Positions 53,888 to 63,547 of a stretch of DNA of 64,000 nucleotides are shown here, in pieces. Source of the stretch: Rhizorhapis suberifaciens (GTDB lineage: Bacteria > Pseudomonadota > Alphaproteobacteria > Sphingomonadales > Sphingomonadaceae). The stretch is taken from contig NZ_JACHOV010000004.1 of the NCBI RefSeq assembly GCF_014200045.1, positions 186,001 to 250,000 on the forward strand, read 5' to 3'. Position 1 is the stretch's first letter. Each line of letters begins with the position of its first letter. The notes beneath the pieces are model-generated. The model did not search any database. It had not been told where the DNA came from and saw nothing but the letters and a program-made list of their open reading frames with translations. A program made the position numbers and the translations under genes.

Positions 53888-53900
53888 GATATGTTGTATC
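53888..53900. promoter_or_regulatory. Candidate Zur box upstream of the MerC-like gene
   Basis: GATATGTTGTATC has GATA/TATC symmetry and resembles half of the known Zur operator (core TGTTATA). It lies 46 bases before the start of the MerC-like gene, whose neighbour encodes a Zur-type regulator. Suggestive only. Confidence 0.35.
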
Positions 53901-53946
53901 GCACCCTCGTTTGTGCTTAGACGATCTGATGGATGAAGGGACAAAG

Positions 53947-54315
53947 ATGGTTCAGGCATTGCTGAGGGAAGGACGACTCGACCGGATCGCCATCGGGCTG
54001 TCGGGACTGTGCCTTGCCCATTGCCTAGCCACCTCCGTCATAGTCGCCTTGCTTGCCTCGGTGGGCGGTTTCTTCCTGTCGCCCCTGTTTCATGAGATCG
54101 GGCTGGGATTTGCGATACTTCTGGCGGCCATCGCGCTTGGTCACGGCGCCCGTTCGCACGGCATGCGGTTGCCGCTGCTGATCGGTTTCCTTGGCCTTGG
54201 AGTGATGAGCTGCGCCTTGATCCTGGGCCATGGATGGTTGGAAGCGCCACTTACCATGACGGGCGTCTCCATATTGGCGGTTGGCCATCTCATGAACTAC
54301 CGGGCGGCGCGCTAG
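53947..54315 (+). CDS. MerC-domain membrane protein
   Basis: A 122-residue inner-membrane protein with four helices of the MerC family, known from mercury import. The first helix region reads IAIGLSGLCLAHCLATSVIV; its CLAHC corresponds to the paired cysteines of MerC. No merR, merA or merT is nearby; the next gene encodes a Fur-family, Zur-type regulator 48 bases downstream, so a zinc or other metal transport role under zinc control is more likely (inference). The ATG at 53947 has GAAGGG upstream; earlier frame openings at 53911 and 53929 are weaker. Confidence 0.82.
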   Translation: MVQALLREGRLDRIAIGLSGLCLAHCLATSVIVALLASVGGFFLSPLFHEIGLGFAILLAAIALGHGARSHGMRLPLLIGFLGLGVMSCALILGHGWLEAPLTMTGVSILAVGHLMNYRAAR

Positions 54316-54363
54316 GGACGGCTCTCTTGCCCCTTGCGCAGGCGCAACTATATCTAGGCCTCT

Positions 54364-54822
54364 ATGGGCCGACACCACCACCTTGAACCAACTGGCGAAT
54401 CGCTTGCGGGCGCAGCGCAGTACATGCTGGAGCAACAGGGCGAACAGTGGACCGACATGCGCGCGGCGATCTTCGACGTCCTTGCCGGCTTCGACAAACC
54501 GGCGTCGGCCTATGACATTGCCGATCTGGTTTCGCAAAACCGCGGCAAGCGCGTGGCGCCCAACAGCGTCTACCGAATCCTGGACCTGTTCGTGAAAAGC
54601 AATCTCGCCACACGTGTGGAAAGCGCCAACGCCTATATCGCAAATGCCCATCCCGGATGCGTCCATGATTGCATTTTCCTGGTTTGCGGCCAATGCGGCG
54701 AGGCGACGCACATCGACGATGATACATTGACCAATATGGTCCGAAAAATGGCTCGGGATCATGGATTTTCGCCTCAACGGCCAGTAATGGAAGTGCTGGG
54801 CCTCTGCGCCAAATGCGTATGA
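54364..54822 (+). CDS. zur: Fur-family regulator, Zur type
   Basis: A 152-residue metal-dependent repressor. A winged helix fills residues about 20-90 ([20 protein letters not shown] and [19 protein letters not shown]). The dimer domain has [20 protein letters not shown] and ends in LGLCAKC, giving the structural CxxC pairs. The Fur-specific HHHxHxH stretch is absent, which favours Zur. It follows the MerC-like gene in the same direction and precedes dxs by 49 bases. Zur versus another Fur subtype is not fully certain. Confidence 0.82.
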   Translation: MGRHHHLEPTGESLAGAAQYMLEQQGEQWTDMRAAIFDVLAGFDKPASAYDIADLVSQNRGKRVAPNSVYRILDLFVKSNLATRVESANAYIANAHPGCVHDCIFLVCGQCGEATHIDDDTLTNMVRKMARDHGFSPQRPVMEVLGLCAKCV

Positions 54823-54871
54823 GCCTTTGAGCCGTTCGACAGTGGTGGAAAAAATAGCTACAGGGCCAAAT

Positions 54872-56797
54872 ATGCCTCAATCGCCCGCGACCCCTTTGCT
54901 GGATCAGGTGAAGACGCCTGAAGATCTCCGCCGTTTGGCACCCCACCGCCTGCGGCAGGTCGCCGACGAATTGCGTCAGGAGGTCATTTCCGCGGTCGGC
55001 GTCACGGGCGGGCATTTGGGGTCGGGCCTGGGCGTGGTCGAGCTTACCACCGCCATCCATTATGTGTTCAATACACCCGAAGACCGGCTGATCTGGGACG
55101 TTGGGCACCAATGCTATCCGCACAAAATTCTGACGGGACGGCGAGACCGCATCCGGACATTGCGGCAAGCCGGCGGCCTTTCCGGTTTCACCAAGCGGTC
55201 GGAAAGCGAATATGACCCGTTCGGGGCCGCGCACAGCTCCACGTCGATCAGCGCAGCGCTTGGCTTTGCCGTCGCGAACAAGCTGGCGGGTAAGCCCGGC
55301 AAGGCCATAGCCGTCATTGGGGACGGCGCGATGTCGGCAGGCATGGCCTATGAAGCCATGAATAATGCCGAGGCGGCTGGCAATCGGCTGATCGTCATCC
55401 TCAATGACAATGACATGTCGATCGCCCCGCCCGTAGGTGGTCTTTCGGCCTATCTGGCGCGCATCGTGTCGAGCCGTGAGTTTCTGTCCGTCCGCGACAT
55501 TTTGCGTCGGCTCGCGCGGAAGCTGCCCAAGTCACTGCACATCGCGGCGCGAAAGACGGACGAATTTGCGCGCGGCCTGGCGACCGGCGGGACGTTGTTC
55601 GAGGAACTCGGCTTTTATTATGTGGGACCGGTCGACGGTCACAATCTCGACCATCTCATACCGGTGCTGGAAAATGTTCGGGACGCGGCGGAAGGTCCGT
55701 GCCTGATCCATGTCGTTACGCAGAAGGGCAAGGGCTACGCTCCGGCCGAAGCCGCCGACGACAAATATCATGGCGTCCAAAAGTTCGATGTGGTGAGCGG
55801 AGAACAGGCGAAAGCGCCTCCCGGTCCGCCCAGTTACACCAATGTCTTTGCCAAAGCGCTGATCGCCGAAGCACAGCGCGACGAAAAGGTCTGTGCAATT
55901 ACCGCCGCCATGCCTTCGGGCACGGGCCTCGACAAATTCGCCGCAGCTTTTCCCGACCGCTGTTTTGACGTCGGCATTGCCGAGCAGCACGCCGTGACCT
56001 TCGCCGCAGGCCTTGCGGCGCAGGGAATGCGGCCATTTTGCGCAATTTATTCGACGTTCCTGCAGCGCGCCTATGACCAGGTGGTGCACGATGTGGCGAT
56101 CCAGAATCTTCCGGTCCGTTTTGCCATCGATCGGGCGGGCCTGGTGGGGGCCGACGGCAGCACCCATGCGGGAAGCTTTGACGTCACGTATCTCGCCACA
56201 TTGCCAAATATGGTCGTCATGGCGGCGGCGGACGAGGCGGAACTGGTCCATATGGTCCACACATGCGCTCTGTACGATACAGGCCCCATTGCCCTCCGAT
56301 ATCCGCGGGGGAATGGGATGGGGGCAGTTCTGCCCGAAGTCCCCCAACAACTACCGATCGGCAAAGGGCGCATCGTACGGGAAGGCAAGAAGGTAGCCAT
56401 CCTGTCCCTGGGCACCCGGCTTGAAGAAGCGCTGAAGGCCGCCGATTTGCTGGACGCCAAGGGCCTTTCGACAACGGTCGCCGACCTGCGATTCGCAAAA
56501 CCGCTTGATGTCGAGCTGATCCGCAGGCTGCTGACCAGCCATGACGTCGCGGTCACCATCGAGGAAGGAAGCATTGGCGGTCTCGGCGCGCATGTTCTCA
56601 CCATGGCGAGCGACACGGGACTGATCGACGCAGGATTGAAGTTACGCACACTGCGTCTGCCCGATATGTTCCAGGATCAGGACAAGCCCGAACAGCAATA
56701 TGCCGATGCAGGGCTGGATGCGGCGGGTATAGTGGACAGGGTGCTGACGGCCCTGCGCTATAATGATAGCGGCTTGATCGAAGGCGCGCGGGCGTAA
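54872..56797 (+). CDS. dxs: 1-deoxy-D-xylulose-5-phosphate synthase
   Basis: A 641-residue thiamine-diphosphate enzyme that condenses pyruvate with glyceraldehyde 3-phosphate in the first step of the MEP isoprenoid pathway. Motifs: [31 protein letters not shown], the TPP-Mg site [17 protein letters not shown], and [15 protein letters not shown]. The C-terminal transketolase domain is complete. ATG at 54872 gives the usual length; the frame opens at a TTG at 54827. Sphingomonads use this pathway for carotenoids, hopanoids and quinones. Confidence 0.97.
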   Translation: MPQSPATPLLDQVKTPEDLRRLAPHRLRQVADELRQEVISAVGVTGGHLGSGLGVVELTTAIHYVFNTPEDRLIWDVGHQCYPHKILTGRRDRIRTLRQAGGLSGFTKRSESEYDPFGAAHSSTSISAALGFAVANKLAGKPGKAIAVIGDGAMSAGMAYEAMNNAEAAGNRLIVILNDNDMSIAPPVGGLSAYLARIVSSREFLSVRDILRRLARKLPKSLHIAARKTDEFARGLATGGTLFEELGFYYVGPVDGHNLDHLIPVLENVRDAAEGPCLIHVVTQKGKGYAPAEAADDKYHGVQKFDVVSGEQAKAPPGPPSYTNVFAKALIAEAQRDEKVCAITAAMPSGTGLDKFAAAFPDRCFDVGIAEQHAVTFAAGLAAQGMRPFCAIYSTFLQRAYDQVVHDVAIQNLPVRFAIDRAGLVGADGSTHAGSFDVTYLATLPNMVVMAAADEAELVHMVHTCALYDTGPIALRYPRGNGMGAVLPEVPQQLPIGKGRIVREGKKVAILSLGTRLEEALKAADLLDAKGLSTTVADLRFAKPLDVELIRRLLTSHDVAVTIEEGSIGGLGAHVLTMASDTGLIDAGLKLRTLRLPDMFQDQDKPEQQYADAGLDAAGIVDRVLTALRYNDSGLIEGARA

Positions 56798-56961
56798 AAG
56801 CAGGGTCCTCCTGGATCGAACCGTCTGTTCAAGGGGCACTATCTGCTTATCGCGAGAGCGGACCGCCGATCCGGTCGGCTTCCTCTGTTCAGCCTTCAGG
56901 GCGCAACTCCGACACAAAATCGTCGCAACGAGAAAATGCGGAGGACGATCCCCTGAGTTAC

Positions 56962-58305
56962 TTAAGGCGCCGCCCGCTGGCTTGTGCCATTCGCGGCCAC
57001 GCGCATCGGCGTTACCGGCTGGTCCGGCAAGGCATCGATTTCCATCCAGTTCTGGAACGGCAAACCATAATAAAGGTCGAACAGCTCCAACTGCGCACGG
57101 AAAGGCTTGCTGCTTTCGCTGTTCCACAACATAGCGATGCCGGTGCGGGTTTCGGGATCGAACATCATGGTCGAACGATATCCGGCCACAGCGCCCGAAT
57201 GCCCAACCAGCCGGTGGCCCGCATAAGTGAAGCTGCGCCAGCCAAGCCCATAGGCCGGGTCGTGCAGCGCCCGGCCGAGGGCCGTGCTCCCATAGGGTCG
57301 CAGGGTGCCGACCAGCGGGTCGTGAATGGCCTTCAGCACTTTAGGCGGCAGGACCGACGGGTCCTCACCCATCTGCGCCTGCATCCAGCGTGCCATATCG
57401 ACAATATTGGAATTCACCCCCGCCGCCGCCGGAACCTTGTAATAAGCGTCGGTGAGTTTCACCGGATAACCGTTGCGATATGGTCGCGCCCAGCTGCGCG
57501 CGCAGGTCAAGTCGCCAAGGCCAATGCTCGCTCCAGTCATGCCTAGCGGTTGGAAAAGCTGCGTCTCCACCGCCTCGGCATAGCTGTGATGCGTGACCTT
57601 GCCGATGATCTCGCCTGCCGTGTCATAGGCGATATTCTGATAACTATGGCACGACCCCGGCGGACAGATCAGCGTCAGTCCGGCCAGTTCATGGCGGATT
57701 GCAATCGGATCACCGCCCCCTTCCAGCTTGCCGTCATATGCGTTTTTCCACAGGCCCAGCCGATGCGAAAGCACGTCGGACAATGTCGCCACCTGTTCCG
57801 CGCCGCCTGGAAGGCGAAGGCTGCTGCCATAAGAGGCGACCGACCGATCGAGGTTCAGCTTGCCCTCCGCCGCCAACTTTGCGGCCAATGTGCCGGCAAC
57901 GCCCTTGGACAGCGAGGCCCAGCGGAAGACGGTATGCTGAGTGACCGGCTCGCCGGTTTCCTGCGACGTCACGCCATAGCCACGGATAAAGGCCAGCTTG
58001 CCATCCTCTACCACCGCAATGGCGAGGCCCGTCATCTCCCGTTCCGCCATCAGCCGGTCGAGCCGCGCGTCGAGGACATCATAATTGACCACCGATCGCC
58101 AGGCCTGCGCCTCTGGCAGGGGTATGTTGGCGGCCCGCGCAATCGCGTTGCGGCCGGAGCCCGCATCCGATGCATAATGTTGGTAAAGGAACAAGCCCCC
58201 AGCAGCGAGGGCGACAAGGACCATCAGGCGAGCAAACCCCAACCGGCGGGTCGACCCACCTCTTGTCCCTCTCCGTACCCTTCTGCGACCATGGCTTCTG
58301 CTCAT
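56962..58305 (-). CDS. Serine hydrolase, class C beta-lactamase fold
   Basis: A 447-residue protein with a basic N-terminus and one membrane helix (about 27-42, LMVLVALAAGGLFLY), so it is anchored and faces the periplasm. Catalytic motifs of the beta-lactamase/penicillin-binding class: SLSK (SxxK) in FRWASLSKGVAG, YQN (YxN) in HSYQNIAYDTAGEI, and HSG in place of KTG in LVGHSGAVAGYRS. The HxG variant is common in esterases and D-amino peptidases of this fold, so it is probably not an antibiotic-degrading enzyme. Stands alone; substrate unknown. Confidence 0.9.
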   Translation of the reverse strand: MSRSHGRRRVRRGTRGGSTRRLGFARLMVLVALAAGGLFLYQHYASDAGSGRNAIARAANIPLPEAQAWRSVVNYDVLDARLDRLMAEREMTGLAIAVVEDGKLAFIRGYGVTSQETGEPVTQHTVFRWASLSKGVAGTLAAKLAAEGKLNLDRSVASYGSSLRLPGGAEQVATLSDVLSHRLGLWKNAYDGKLEGGGDPIAIRHELAGLTLICPPGSCHSYQNIAYDTAGEIIGKVTHHSYAEAVETQLFQPLGMTGASIGLGDLTCARSWARPYRNGYPVKLTDAYYKVPAAAGVNSNIVDMARWMQAQMGEDPSVLPPKVLKAIHDPLVGTLRPYGSTALGRALHDPAYGLGWRSFTYAGHRLVGHSGAVAGYRSTMMFDPETRTGIAMLWNSESSKPFRAQLELFDLYYGLPFQNWMEIDALPDQPVTPMRVAANGTSQRAAP

Positions 58306-58553
58306 CCTGGCAAACTACCGTGCATTTCGGCCATTCCGCAAGGTAAATGCGGCGATCAGACTGGAAAACGAGTCAGCTTGTATAATGCACCCACTGGCCG
58401 GCCTCCTCCTCTTTCGCAGCCAGGCCGGAAAGCGGAATAATCAATGACTCTTCCGTGCATTTGGCAAATTCAACCGGCACCGGGCTCTGGACAGCCACGG
58501 CCCAGCGAGTAAAGCATCGCCCAATATCCGCAGGGAATGAGGGAATCGCCATC

Positions 58554-60071
58554 GTGACTGTCATCAAGGAAGCCGACCTTATCGAAAGCGTCGCCGACGC
58601 GCTTCAGTTCATCAGCTACTACCATCCAATGGATTATATCCGCGCCTTGGGAGTGGCTTACGAGGCGGAGAAAGGTCCGGCCGCCAAAGACGCCATTGCG
58701 CAAATCCTGACGAACAGCCGTATGTGCGCCGAGGGGCATCGCCCCATTTGCCAGGATACAGGCATTGTTACGGTCTTTGTAAAATGGGGTCAGAATTGCC
58801 GCCTCGACAGCGACAAGAGCCTGCAGCAGGTCGTCGATGAAGGCGTGCGTCGCGCCTACCGCAACCCGGAAAACCCGCTGCGGGCCTCCATCCTGGCCGA
58901 TCCGGCGTTCAGCCGCGTTAACACCAAGGACAACACGCCTTCCGTCCTCCATGTCGAAATGGTGCCGGGGGACAAGGTGAGCATCGACGTCGCGGCCAAG
59001 GGCGGCGGGTCGGAAAACAAGTCGAAGTTCAAGATGCTGAATCCTTCTGACAGCATTGTCGATTGGGTGCTGGAGATGGTGCCGCAGATGGGCGCCGGCT
59101 GGTGCCCGCCTGGCATGCTGGGCATCGGCATCGGCGGCACGGCTGAAAAAGCTGTGCTGCTTGCCAAGGAATCGCTGATGGGCGCGATCGACATGGCGCA
59201 GCTGAAGGAGCGCGGACCGCAGAACAAGATCGAGGAACTGCGGATTGAAATCTTCGACAAGGTCAACGCGCTCGGCATCGGGGCACAGGGGCTTGGCGGC
59301 CTCAGCACCATCCTGGATGTGAAGATCATGGATTGGCCAACGCACGCGGCTTCCAAGCCCATCGCCATGATCCCCAATTGCGCCGCCACTCGTCATGCCC
59401 ATTTCACGCTGGACGGATCAGGCCCCGCCTATCTGGAAGCGCCGAAGCTTTCCGAATGGCCGGATGTCAACTGGACCCCCAGCAAGGAAGCGATCCGTGT
59501 CGATCTCGACACTCTAACGCCCCAACTGGTGCAAAGCTGGAAACATGGCGACCGTCTGCTGCTCAACGGCAAGATGCTCACCGGCCGCGACGCCGCGCAC
59601 AAACGTATCGCCGACATGCTGGCCAAGGGCGAGGAACTGCCGGTCGAATTCAAGGGCCGCGTCATCTATTATGTTGGCCCCGTCGATCCGGTTGGTGAGG
59701 AGATTGTTGGTCCAGCAGGCCCCACAACCGCCACGCGCATGGACAAGTTCACGCGCATGATGCTGGAAAAGGGCCTTCTTGCAATGGTCGGCAAGGCCGA
59801 GCGGGGTCCAATGGCCATTGAGGCCATCAAGGACCATAAGTCCGCCTATCTGATGGCCGTGGGGGGTGCTGCCTATCTGGTCGCCCGAGCGATCAAGGGA
59901 TCCAAGGTCGTAGGCTTTGAGGATCTCGGCATGGAAGCGATCTACGAGTTCGAGGTACAGGACATGCCGGTCACCGTCGCCGTCGATGCCGATGGGCAAA
60001 GTGTTCATCACCTGGCGCCGCTGGTGTGGCAGGAGAAGATCAAGCGGGAGAAGTTGTTGGAGGGTGCATAA
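58554..60071 (+). CDS. Fumarate hydratase, class I (iron-sulfur)
   Basis: A 505-residue oxygen-sensitive [4Fe-4S] fumarase of the TCA cycle, the E. coli FumA/FumB type. Cluster cysteines lie in EGHRPICQDTGIVTVFVKWG, in MGAGWCPPGMLGIGIGGTAE and in IPNCAATRHAHFTLDGSGPA. The C-terminal part with FKGRVIYYVGPVDPVGEEIV and GPAGPTTATRMD is the swivelling beta domain. It starts at a GTG (58554) with GAGGGAA upstream, which gives the family length; an ATG at 58455 would add 33 unrelated residues. Its own terminator follows. Confidence 0.95.
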   Translation: MTVIKEADLIESVADALQFISYYHPMDYIRALGVAYEAEKGPAAKDAIAQILTNSRMCAEGHRPICQDTGIVTVFVKWGQNCRLDSDKSLQQVVDEGVRRAYRNPENPLRASILADPAFSRVNTKDNTPSVLHVEMVPGDKVSIDVAAKGGGSENKSKFKMLNPSDSIVDWVLEMVPQMGAGWCPPGMLGIGIGGTAEKAVLLAKESLMGAIDMAQLKERGPQNKIEELRIEIFDKVNALGIGAQGLGGLSTILDVKIMDWPTHAASKPIAMIPNCAATRHAHFTLDGSGPAYLEAPKLSEWPDVNWTPSKEAIRVDLDTLTPQLVQSWKHGDRLLLNGKMLTGRDAAHKRIADMLAKGEELPVEFKGRVIYYVGPVDPVGEEIVGPAGPTTATRMDKFTRMMLEKGLLAMVGKAERGPMAIEAIKDHKSAYLMAVGGAAYLVARAIKGSKVVGFEDLGMEAIYEFEVQDMPVTVAVDADGQSVHHLAPLVWQEKIKREKLLEGA

Positions 60072-60078
60072 GCATTCC

Positions 60079-60120
60079 GGCCGCCAGCAGGCTCAATCCG
60101 TGAGCCCGGCGGCCTTTTTT
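60079..60120 (+). terminator. Rho-independent terminator of the fumarase gene
   Basis: GGCCGCC pairs with GGCGGCC, with an inner GGCTCA/TGAGCC stem, followed by six T. It lies 8 bases after the stop. Confidence 0.93.
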
Positions 60121-60228
60121 GGTATAACATTGCCCTAATTCCCTTTTATTGACGCACGCATTATAGAAGCTCTGTTCACCAGTTTCGCCGGAGGGGTACC
60201 GAGTCGTGGTGAAGGGGGAATATTAGGC

Positions 60229-60636
60229 GTGACTAAATTGCGTTTCCGCGGCGCATTACTGGCGCCTGTCCTTTGGGGAGGACCCATGGCGCCTTCCCTT
60301 GCGCAGGCACCAGTGCCATTGGCGCTTCAGAGCCTGGAAAAAGGTGCCTGGGAAGCCGCACCCAGGGCATCAGAGGAAAAAGTGCGGAACATCTGCCTGG
60401 GTGATCCGAGGCAATTATTGCAACTGCACCACCAGCGCAAACACTGCACCTTTCATGTGGTTGAGGATCGAGCGAACAGTGTAATCGTCCATTATAGCTG
60501 CCCCGGCGCAGGCCAGGGGCGTACGATGCTGCGGATCGAAACCAGCCGGCTTGTGCAAATCCATACGCAGGGCGTCGCCAGTGGAGCACCCTTCGCTCTT
60601 GCCTATGAAGCGCGTCGTAAGGGCGAATGCCGCTAA
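60229..60636 (+). CDS. Small exported protein, DUF3617-like
   Basis: A 135-residue protein with a signal peptide ending near LAQA (about residue 26). The mature part has a Cys early (NICLGD), a Cys in KHCTFHVVED and one in YSCPGAGQG, and the pattern RTMLRIETSRLVQIHTQGVA, as in DUF3617 periplasmic proteins. Function unknown. It starts with GTG after AAGGGGGAA. A terminator follows at 60726. Confidence 0.7.
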   Translation: MTKLRFRGALLAPVLWGGPMAPSLAQAPVPLALQSLEKGAWEAAPRASEEKVRNICLGDPRQLLQLHHQRKHCTFHVVEDRANSVIVHYSCPGAGQGRTMLRIETSRLVQIHTQGVASGAPFALAYEARRKGECR

Positions 60637-60725
60637 CCATATCTTCAAACAATGAGCTTAAGTCAGGCGGAGTGCTGCTTGTGTCGGCACGCTTTACTCC
60701 CTTATCAGGCTGACAAAGCCTAACT

Positions 60726-60758
60726 GGGTCGCCCATCAAATGGCGGCCCGATTTTTTT
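60726..60758 (+). terminator. Rho-independent terminator before queC
   Basis: GGGTCGCC pairs with GGCGGCCC (one T-G pair) around an 8-base loop, followed by seven T after a GA spacer. It separates the DUF3617-like gene from queC. Confidence 0.85.
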
Positions 60759-60853
60759 GGGGCTGGCACGCGCAGGATAACGTCATACGCCTGCGCAGCC
60801 GACAATCCGCACTACCCTTGAAAACGGGACCGCAGGCGTGTAGCGCCCGACGC

Positions 60854-61543
60854 ATGCCTGACCAGCCCAAAAGCGCCGTCGTTCTACTGTCTGGAGGCTT
60901 GGACTCCATGGTTGCCGCCGCGCTTGCGCAGGAACAGGGGTTCGCGCTCCATGCGCTGACCATCGACTATAATCAGCGCCACCGACTGGAACTGCAATCG
61001 GCCAGTCGAATCGCAAGGGCGCTGAATGCGGTGTCGCACATCGTCCTGCCGCTCAACCTGAGGACATTTGGCGGATCTGCCCTGACAAGTGAAATAGAGG
61101 TGCCAAAGGACGGCGTGGGCAGCACCATACCGGTCACCTATGTCCCCGCGCGCAATACCATCTTTCTATCACTTGCTCTCGGCTTGGCAGAAGCGAGGGA
61201 GTCCCGGGCCATTTTCATTGGAGTGAATGCGCTCGATTATTCCGGCTACCCGGACTGTCGGCCCGAATTCATCCAGTCATTCGAAGACATAGCCAAGCTC
61301 GCCACGCGCGCCGGCGTCGAAGGCAATGCATTCCAAATCCACGCCCCACTACAATATTTGAGCAAAGCGGAAATTGCCGCAGAGGCGCAACGGCTGGGGT
61401 TGGACGCGGGCATGAGCTGGTCCTGCTATGATCCGACCACCGACGGAAAACATTGCGGCCTGTGCGACAGCTGCCGCCTGCGGCACAAGGGATTTGAAGA
61501 AGCGGGCATTCCGGACCCCACCATCTATGCGACGCTGCCATGA
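60854..61543 (+). CDS. queC: 7-cyano-7-deazaguanine synthase (preQ0 synthase)
   Basis: A 229-residue ATP-dependent enzyme that converts 7-carboxy-7-deazaguanine and ammonia to preQ0 in queuosine synthesis. The PP-loop is [17 protein letters not shown] at the N-terminus, and the zinc-binding Cys group is [20 protein letters not shown] near the C-terminus. The ATG at 60854 puts the PP-loop near residue 10, the usual place; the open frame reaches back to 60740. Its stop overlaps queE by 4 bases. No preQ1 riboswitch was recognised upstream. Confidence 0.96.
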   Translation: MPDQPKSAVVLLSGGLDSMVAAALAQEQGFALHALTIDYNQRHRLELQSASRIARALNAVSHIVLPLNLRTFGGSALTSEIEVPKDGVGSTIPVTYVPARNTIFLSLALGLAEARESRAIFIGVNALDYSGYPDCRPEFIQSFEDIAKLATRAGVEGNAFQIHAPLQYLSKAEIAAEAQRLGLDAGMSWSCYDPTTDGKHCGLCDSCRLRHKGFEEAGIPDPTIYATLP

Positions 61544-62181
61544 GCTACGCCGTCAAGGAAATGTTCCTTACCTTGCAGGGAGAAGGAATTCAGGCTGGGC
61601 GGCGCGCGGTATTCGTCCGTTTCGCCGGGTGCAATCTTTGGTCAGGACGTGAGCAGGACCGGGCCGAAGCCGTCTGCCGCTTCTGCGATACCGATTTCGT
61701 TGGTACTGATGGCGACGGCGGCGGGAAATTCGCCGACGCCGCGCTATTGTCGGACGCAGCGCTGGCACTTTGGGGTGAAGTTGCCGACGGGCAGCGCTTT
61801 GTCGTCCTGACCGGCGGTGAGCCAATGCTCCAGGTCGATGATGCGCTGATGGAGGCGCTTCATGCCCGCCAGTTCCAGATTGCCATCGAAAGCAACGGCA
61901 CCTTGCCCGCCCATCCGGATTTGGATTGGGTTTGCATCAGCCCCAAGGCAGGGAGCCAGGTCGTCCAGCGCTCGGGCGATGAACTCAAACTGGTGTGGCC
62001 CCAGCCGGGCAGCGACACAGCAGAAATCGAAAGCTGGTCCTTCGACCATTTCCTGATCCAGCCACTCGACGATGCCAATGCCAGCGCCGACGCAAATCAT
62101 AAAGCCGCGATCGATTTTGTCCTCGCGCATCCCAAATGGCGGCTGTCGGTACAAATGCACAAATATGAAGGGCTGCGCTAA
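61540..62181 (+). CDS. queE: 7-carboxy-7-deazaguanine synthase
   Basis: A 213-residue radical-SAM enzyme that rearranges carboxytetrahydropterin to 7-carboxy-7-deazaguanine in queuosine synthesis. The cluster ligands are CNLW...CRFC (C31-x14-C46-x2-C49), the extended form of the family in place of Cx3Cx2[20 protein letters not shown] is the GGEP motif. It is coupled to queC by ATGA overlap. Its substrate derives from GTP through FolE, encoded 32 kb away, and QueD, which is not in the window. Confidence 0.95.
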   Translation: MSYAVKEMFLTLQGEGIQAGRRAVFVRFAGCNLWSGREQDRAEAVCRFCDTDFVGTDGDGGGKFADAALLSDAALALWGEVADGQRFVVLTGGEPMLQVDDALMEALHARQFQIAIESNGTLPAHPDLDWVCISPKAGSQVVQRSGDELKLVWPQPGSDTAEIESWSFDHFLIQPLDDANASADANHKAAIDFVLAHPKWRLSVQMHKYEGLR

Positions 62182-62196
62182 GGGATATCTGATCGA

Positions 62197-63123
62197 GTGA
62201 TCACCTCCCCCATCTGGCTGCCCGCCACCCTGATCGCTGGTGTTTTACAGGCCTGGCGCACTGCCGTGCAACAACGCGTGCGTGCGACATTGTCGGTCAA
62301 TGCGGCCGGACTGGTCCGTTATCTCTTTGGTCTGCCGGTGGCATGGCTGCTGCTTGCAATCTATGAGGGTGTCATTGCGCGCGATACCTTTCCGGCCATC
62401 GGACCCTTGTTCCTGCCATTCGCAGCTGCGGCAGGGCTGGCGCAGATCCTTGCCACAAATTTGCTGATCATGGCCTTTGGCTATCGCAATTTCGTCGCCG
62501 GGACCGCTTATTCGAAAACGGAGGCGTTGCAGAGCGCGATACTGGCCTTGGTGCTGCTTGGGGAAACGTTAAGCCCATTGAGTTGGCTGGGCATATTGGC
62601 GGGCGTTGCTGGCGTACTTGTGCTCTCCGTCGGCGGCAAGCATGTCGGGCTGGGCGGGCTGACCCGCGCGCTCGGTCAGCCCGCCGCGGTGTGCGGCATT
62701 GCATCGGGCTTCCTTTTTGCGATGACCTCCGTGGCGGTAAAACGCGCCACCTTTGAAGTGGCAACAGCTGATAAGGTGGAAGCGGCCCTGGCCGTCCTGG
62801 CAACCACAGTGTTCCTGCAGACGCTGATGCAGGGCGGCTATCTTTTCTGGCGTGAGCGGGAACAGTTCGCACGGATCGCGGCAAGTTGGCGTGTATCGGG
62901 ACAGGTCGGGCTGCTTGCGTCGCTAGGCTCCGCATTTTGGTTCGCGGGTTTTGCCACCGCCCCTGTCGCATTGGTGCGGATCGTGGGGCAGGTTGAGGTA
63001 ATCTTCACCTTGGGCTTTGCCCATTTTTACCTTCGTGAAAGGCTGGCGCGAACGGAGGCCGCTGGATTGATGCTGGTAGGCCTGGGTGTGATCCTGGCCC
63101 TCGCTGGATCAGGATTTCGATAG
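62197..63123 (+). CDS. EamA-type transporter (DMT superfamily)
   Basis: A 308-residue inner-membrane protein with ten hydrophobic helices in two EamA repeats. The start PATLIAGVLQAWRTAVQQRV and FVAGTAYSKTEALQSAILAL are typical of one DMT subgroup seen in alphaproteobacteria. Substrate unknown. Starts with GTG 15 bases after queE in the same direction, so it may be co-transcribed; a role in deazaguanine uptake or export is a speculation. Confidence 0.85.
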   Translation: MITSPIWLPATLIAGVLQAWRTAVQQRVRATLSVNAAGLVRYLFGLPVAWLLLAIYEGVIARDTFPAIGPLFLPFAAAAGLAQILATNLLIMAFGYRNFVAGTAYSKTEALQSAILALVLLGETLSPLSWLGILAGVAGVLVLSVGGKHVGLGGLTRALGQPAAVCGIASGFLFAMTSVAVKRATFEVATADKVEAALAVLATTVFLQTLMQGGYLFWREREQFARIAASWRVSGQVGLLASLGSAFWFAGFATAPVALVRIVGQVEVIFTLGFAHFYLRERLARTEAAGLMLVGLGVILALAGSGFR

Positions 63124-63163
63124 CCCATTGCAAACCACCGGCAGAAGCGGCTAAGCGCAGCGC

Positions 63164-63547
63164 ATGGGAATTCTCGGCAAGATCTTCACCTGGTGGGACG
63201 GAGCCACCATCGGCACCTCGCTTTATAGCGCCCGCCACGGCACTAAGGCGGGTGAGGACCATCTGGGAAATGTCTATTACAGCGGCAAGGATGATCGCCG
63301 CTGGGTCATCTACAATGGCTCGAACGACGCCAGCCGTGTTCCTCCGGAATGGCATGGCTGGTTGCACCACACCTTTGACGATGTGCCCGAAAGCTTCCTG
63401 CCGCCGCCCCGAATCTGGGAGAAGGAGGCGATCCCTAACCTCACTGGGACGCGATTGGCTTATCGTCCGCAAGGCGCGCTGGAAGCGGGCGGCCGCCGCG
63501 CCGCTGCCACCGGCGATTATGAAGCCTGGAGCCCCGACGCATCATGA
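63164..63547 (+). CDS. NDUFA12-family complex I accessory protein
   Basis: A 127-residue homologue of the NDUFA12 (B17.2) subunit of complex I, found in alphaproteobacteria and mitochondria. The sequence has WWDGATIGTSLYSARHGTKA, then GNVYYSGKDDRRWVIYNG and PPEWHGWLHHTFDDVPES, all family marks. Associated with NADH:quinone oxidoreductase stability. Its stop overlaps the DUF2155 gene by 4 bases, the common alphaproteobacterial pair. Confidence 0.95.
   Translation: MGILGKIFTWWDGATIGTSLYSARHGTKAGEDHLGNVYYSGKDDRRWVIYNGSNDASRVPPEWHGWLHHTFDDVPESFLPPPRIWEKEAIPNLTGTRLAYRPQGALEAGGRRAAATGDYEAWSPDAS

Noticed and set aside
57550-58440. 296-residue plus-strand open frame antisense to the serine hydrolase gene
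   Set aside because: The opposite frame has SxxK, YxN and HxG; this one has no domain.
60637-60853. preQ1 riboswitch upstream of queC
   Set aside because: The leader shows a rho-independent terminator but no stem-loop with the C-rich loop and A-rich tail of known preQ1 classes.
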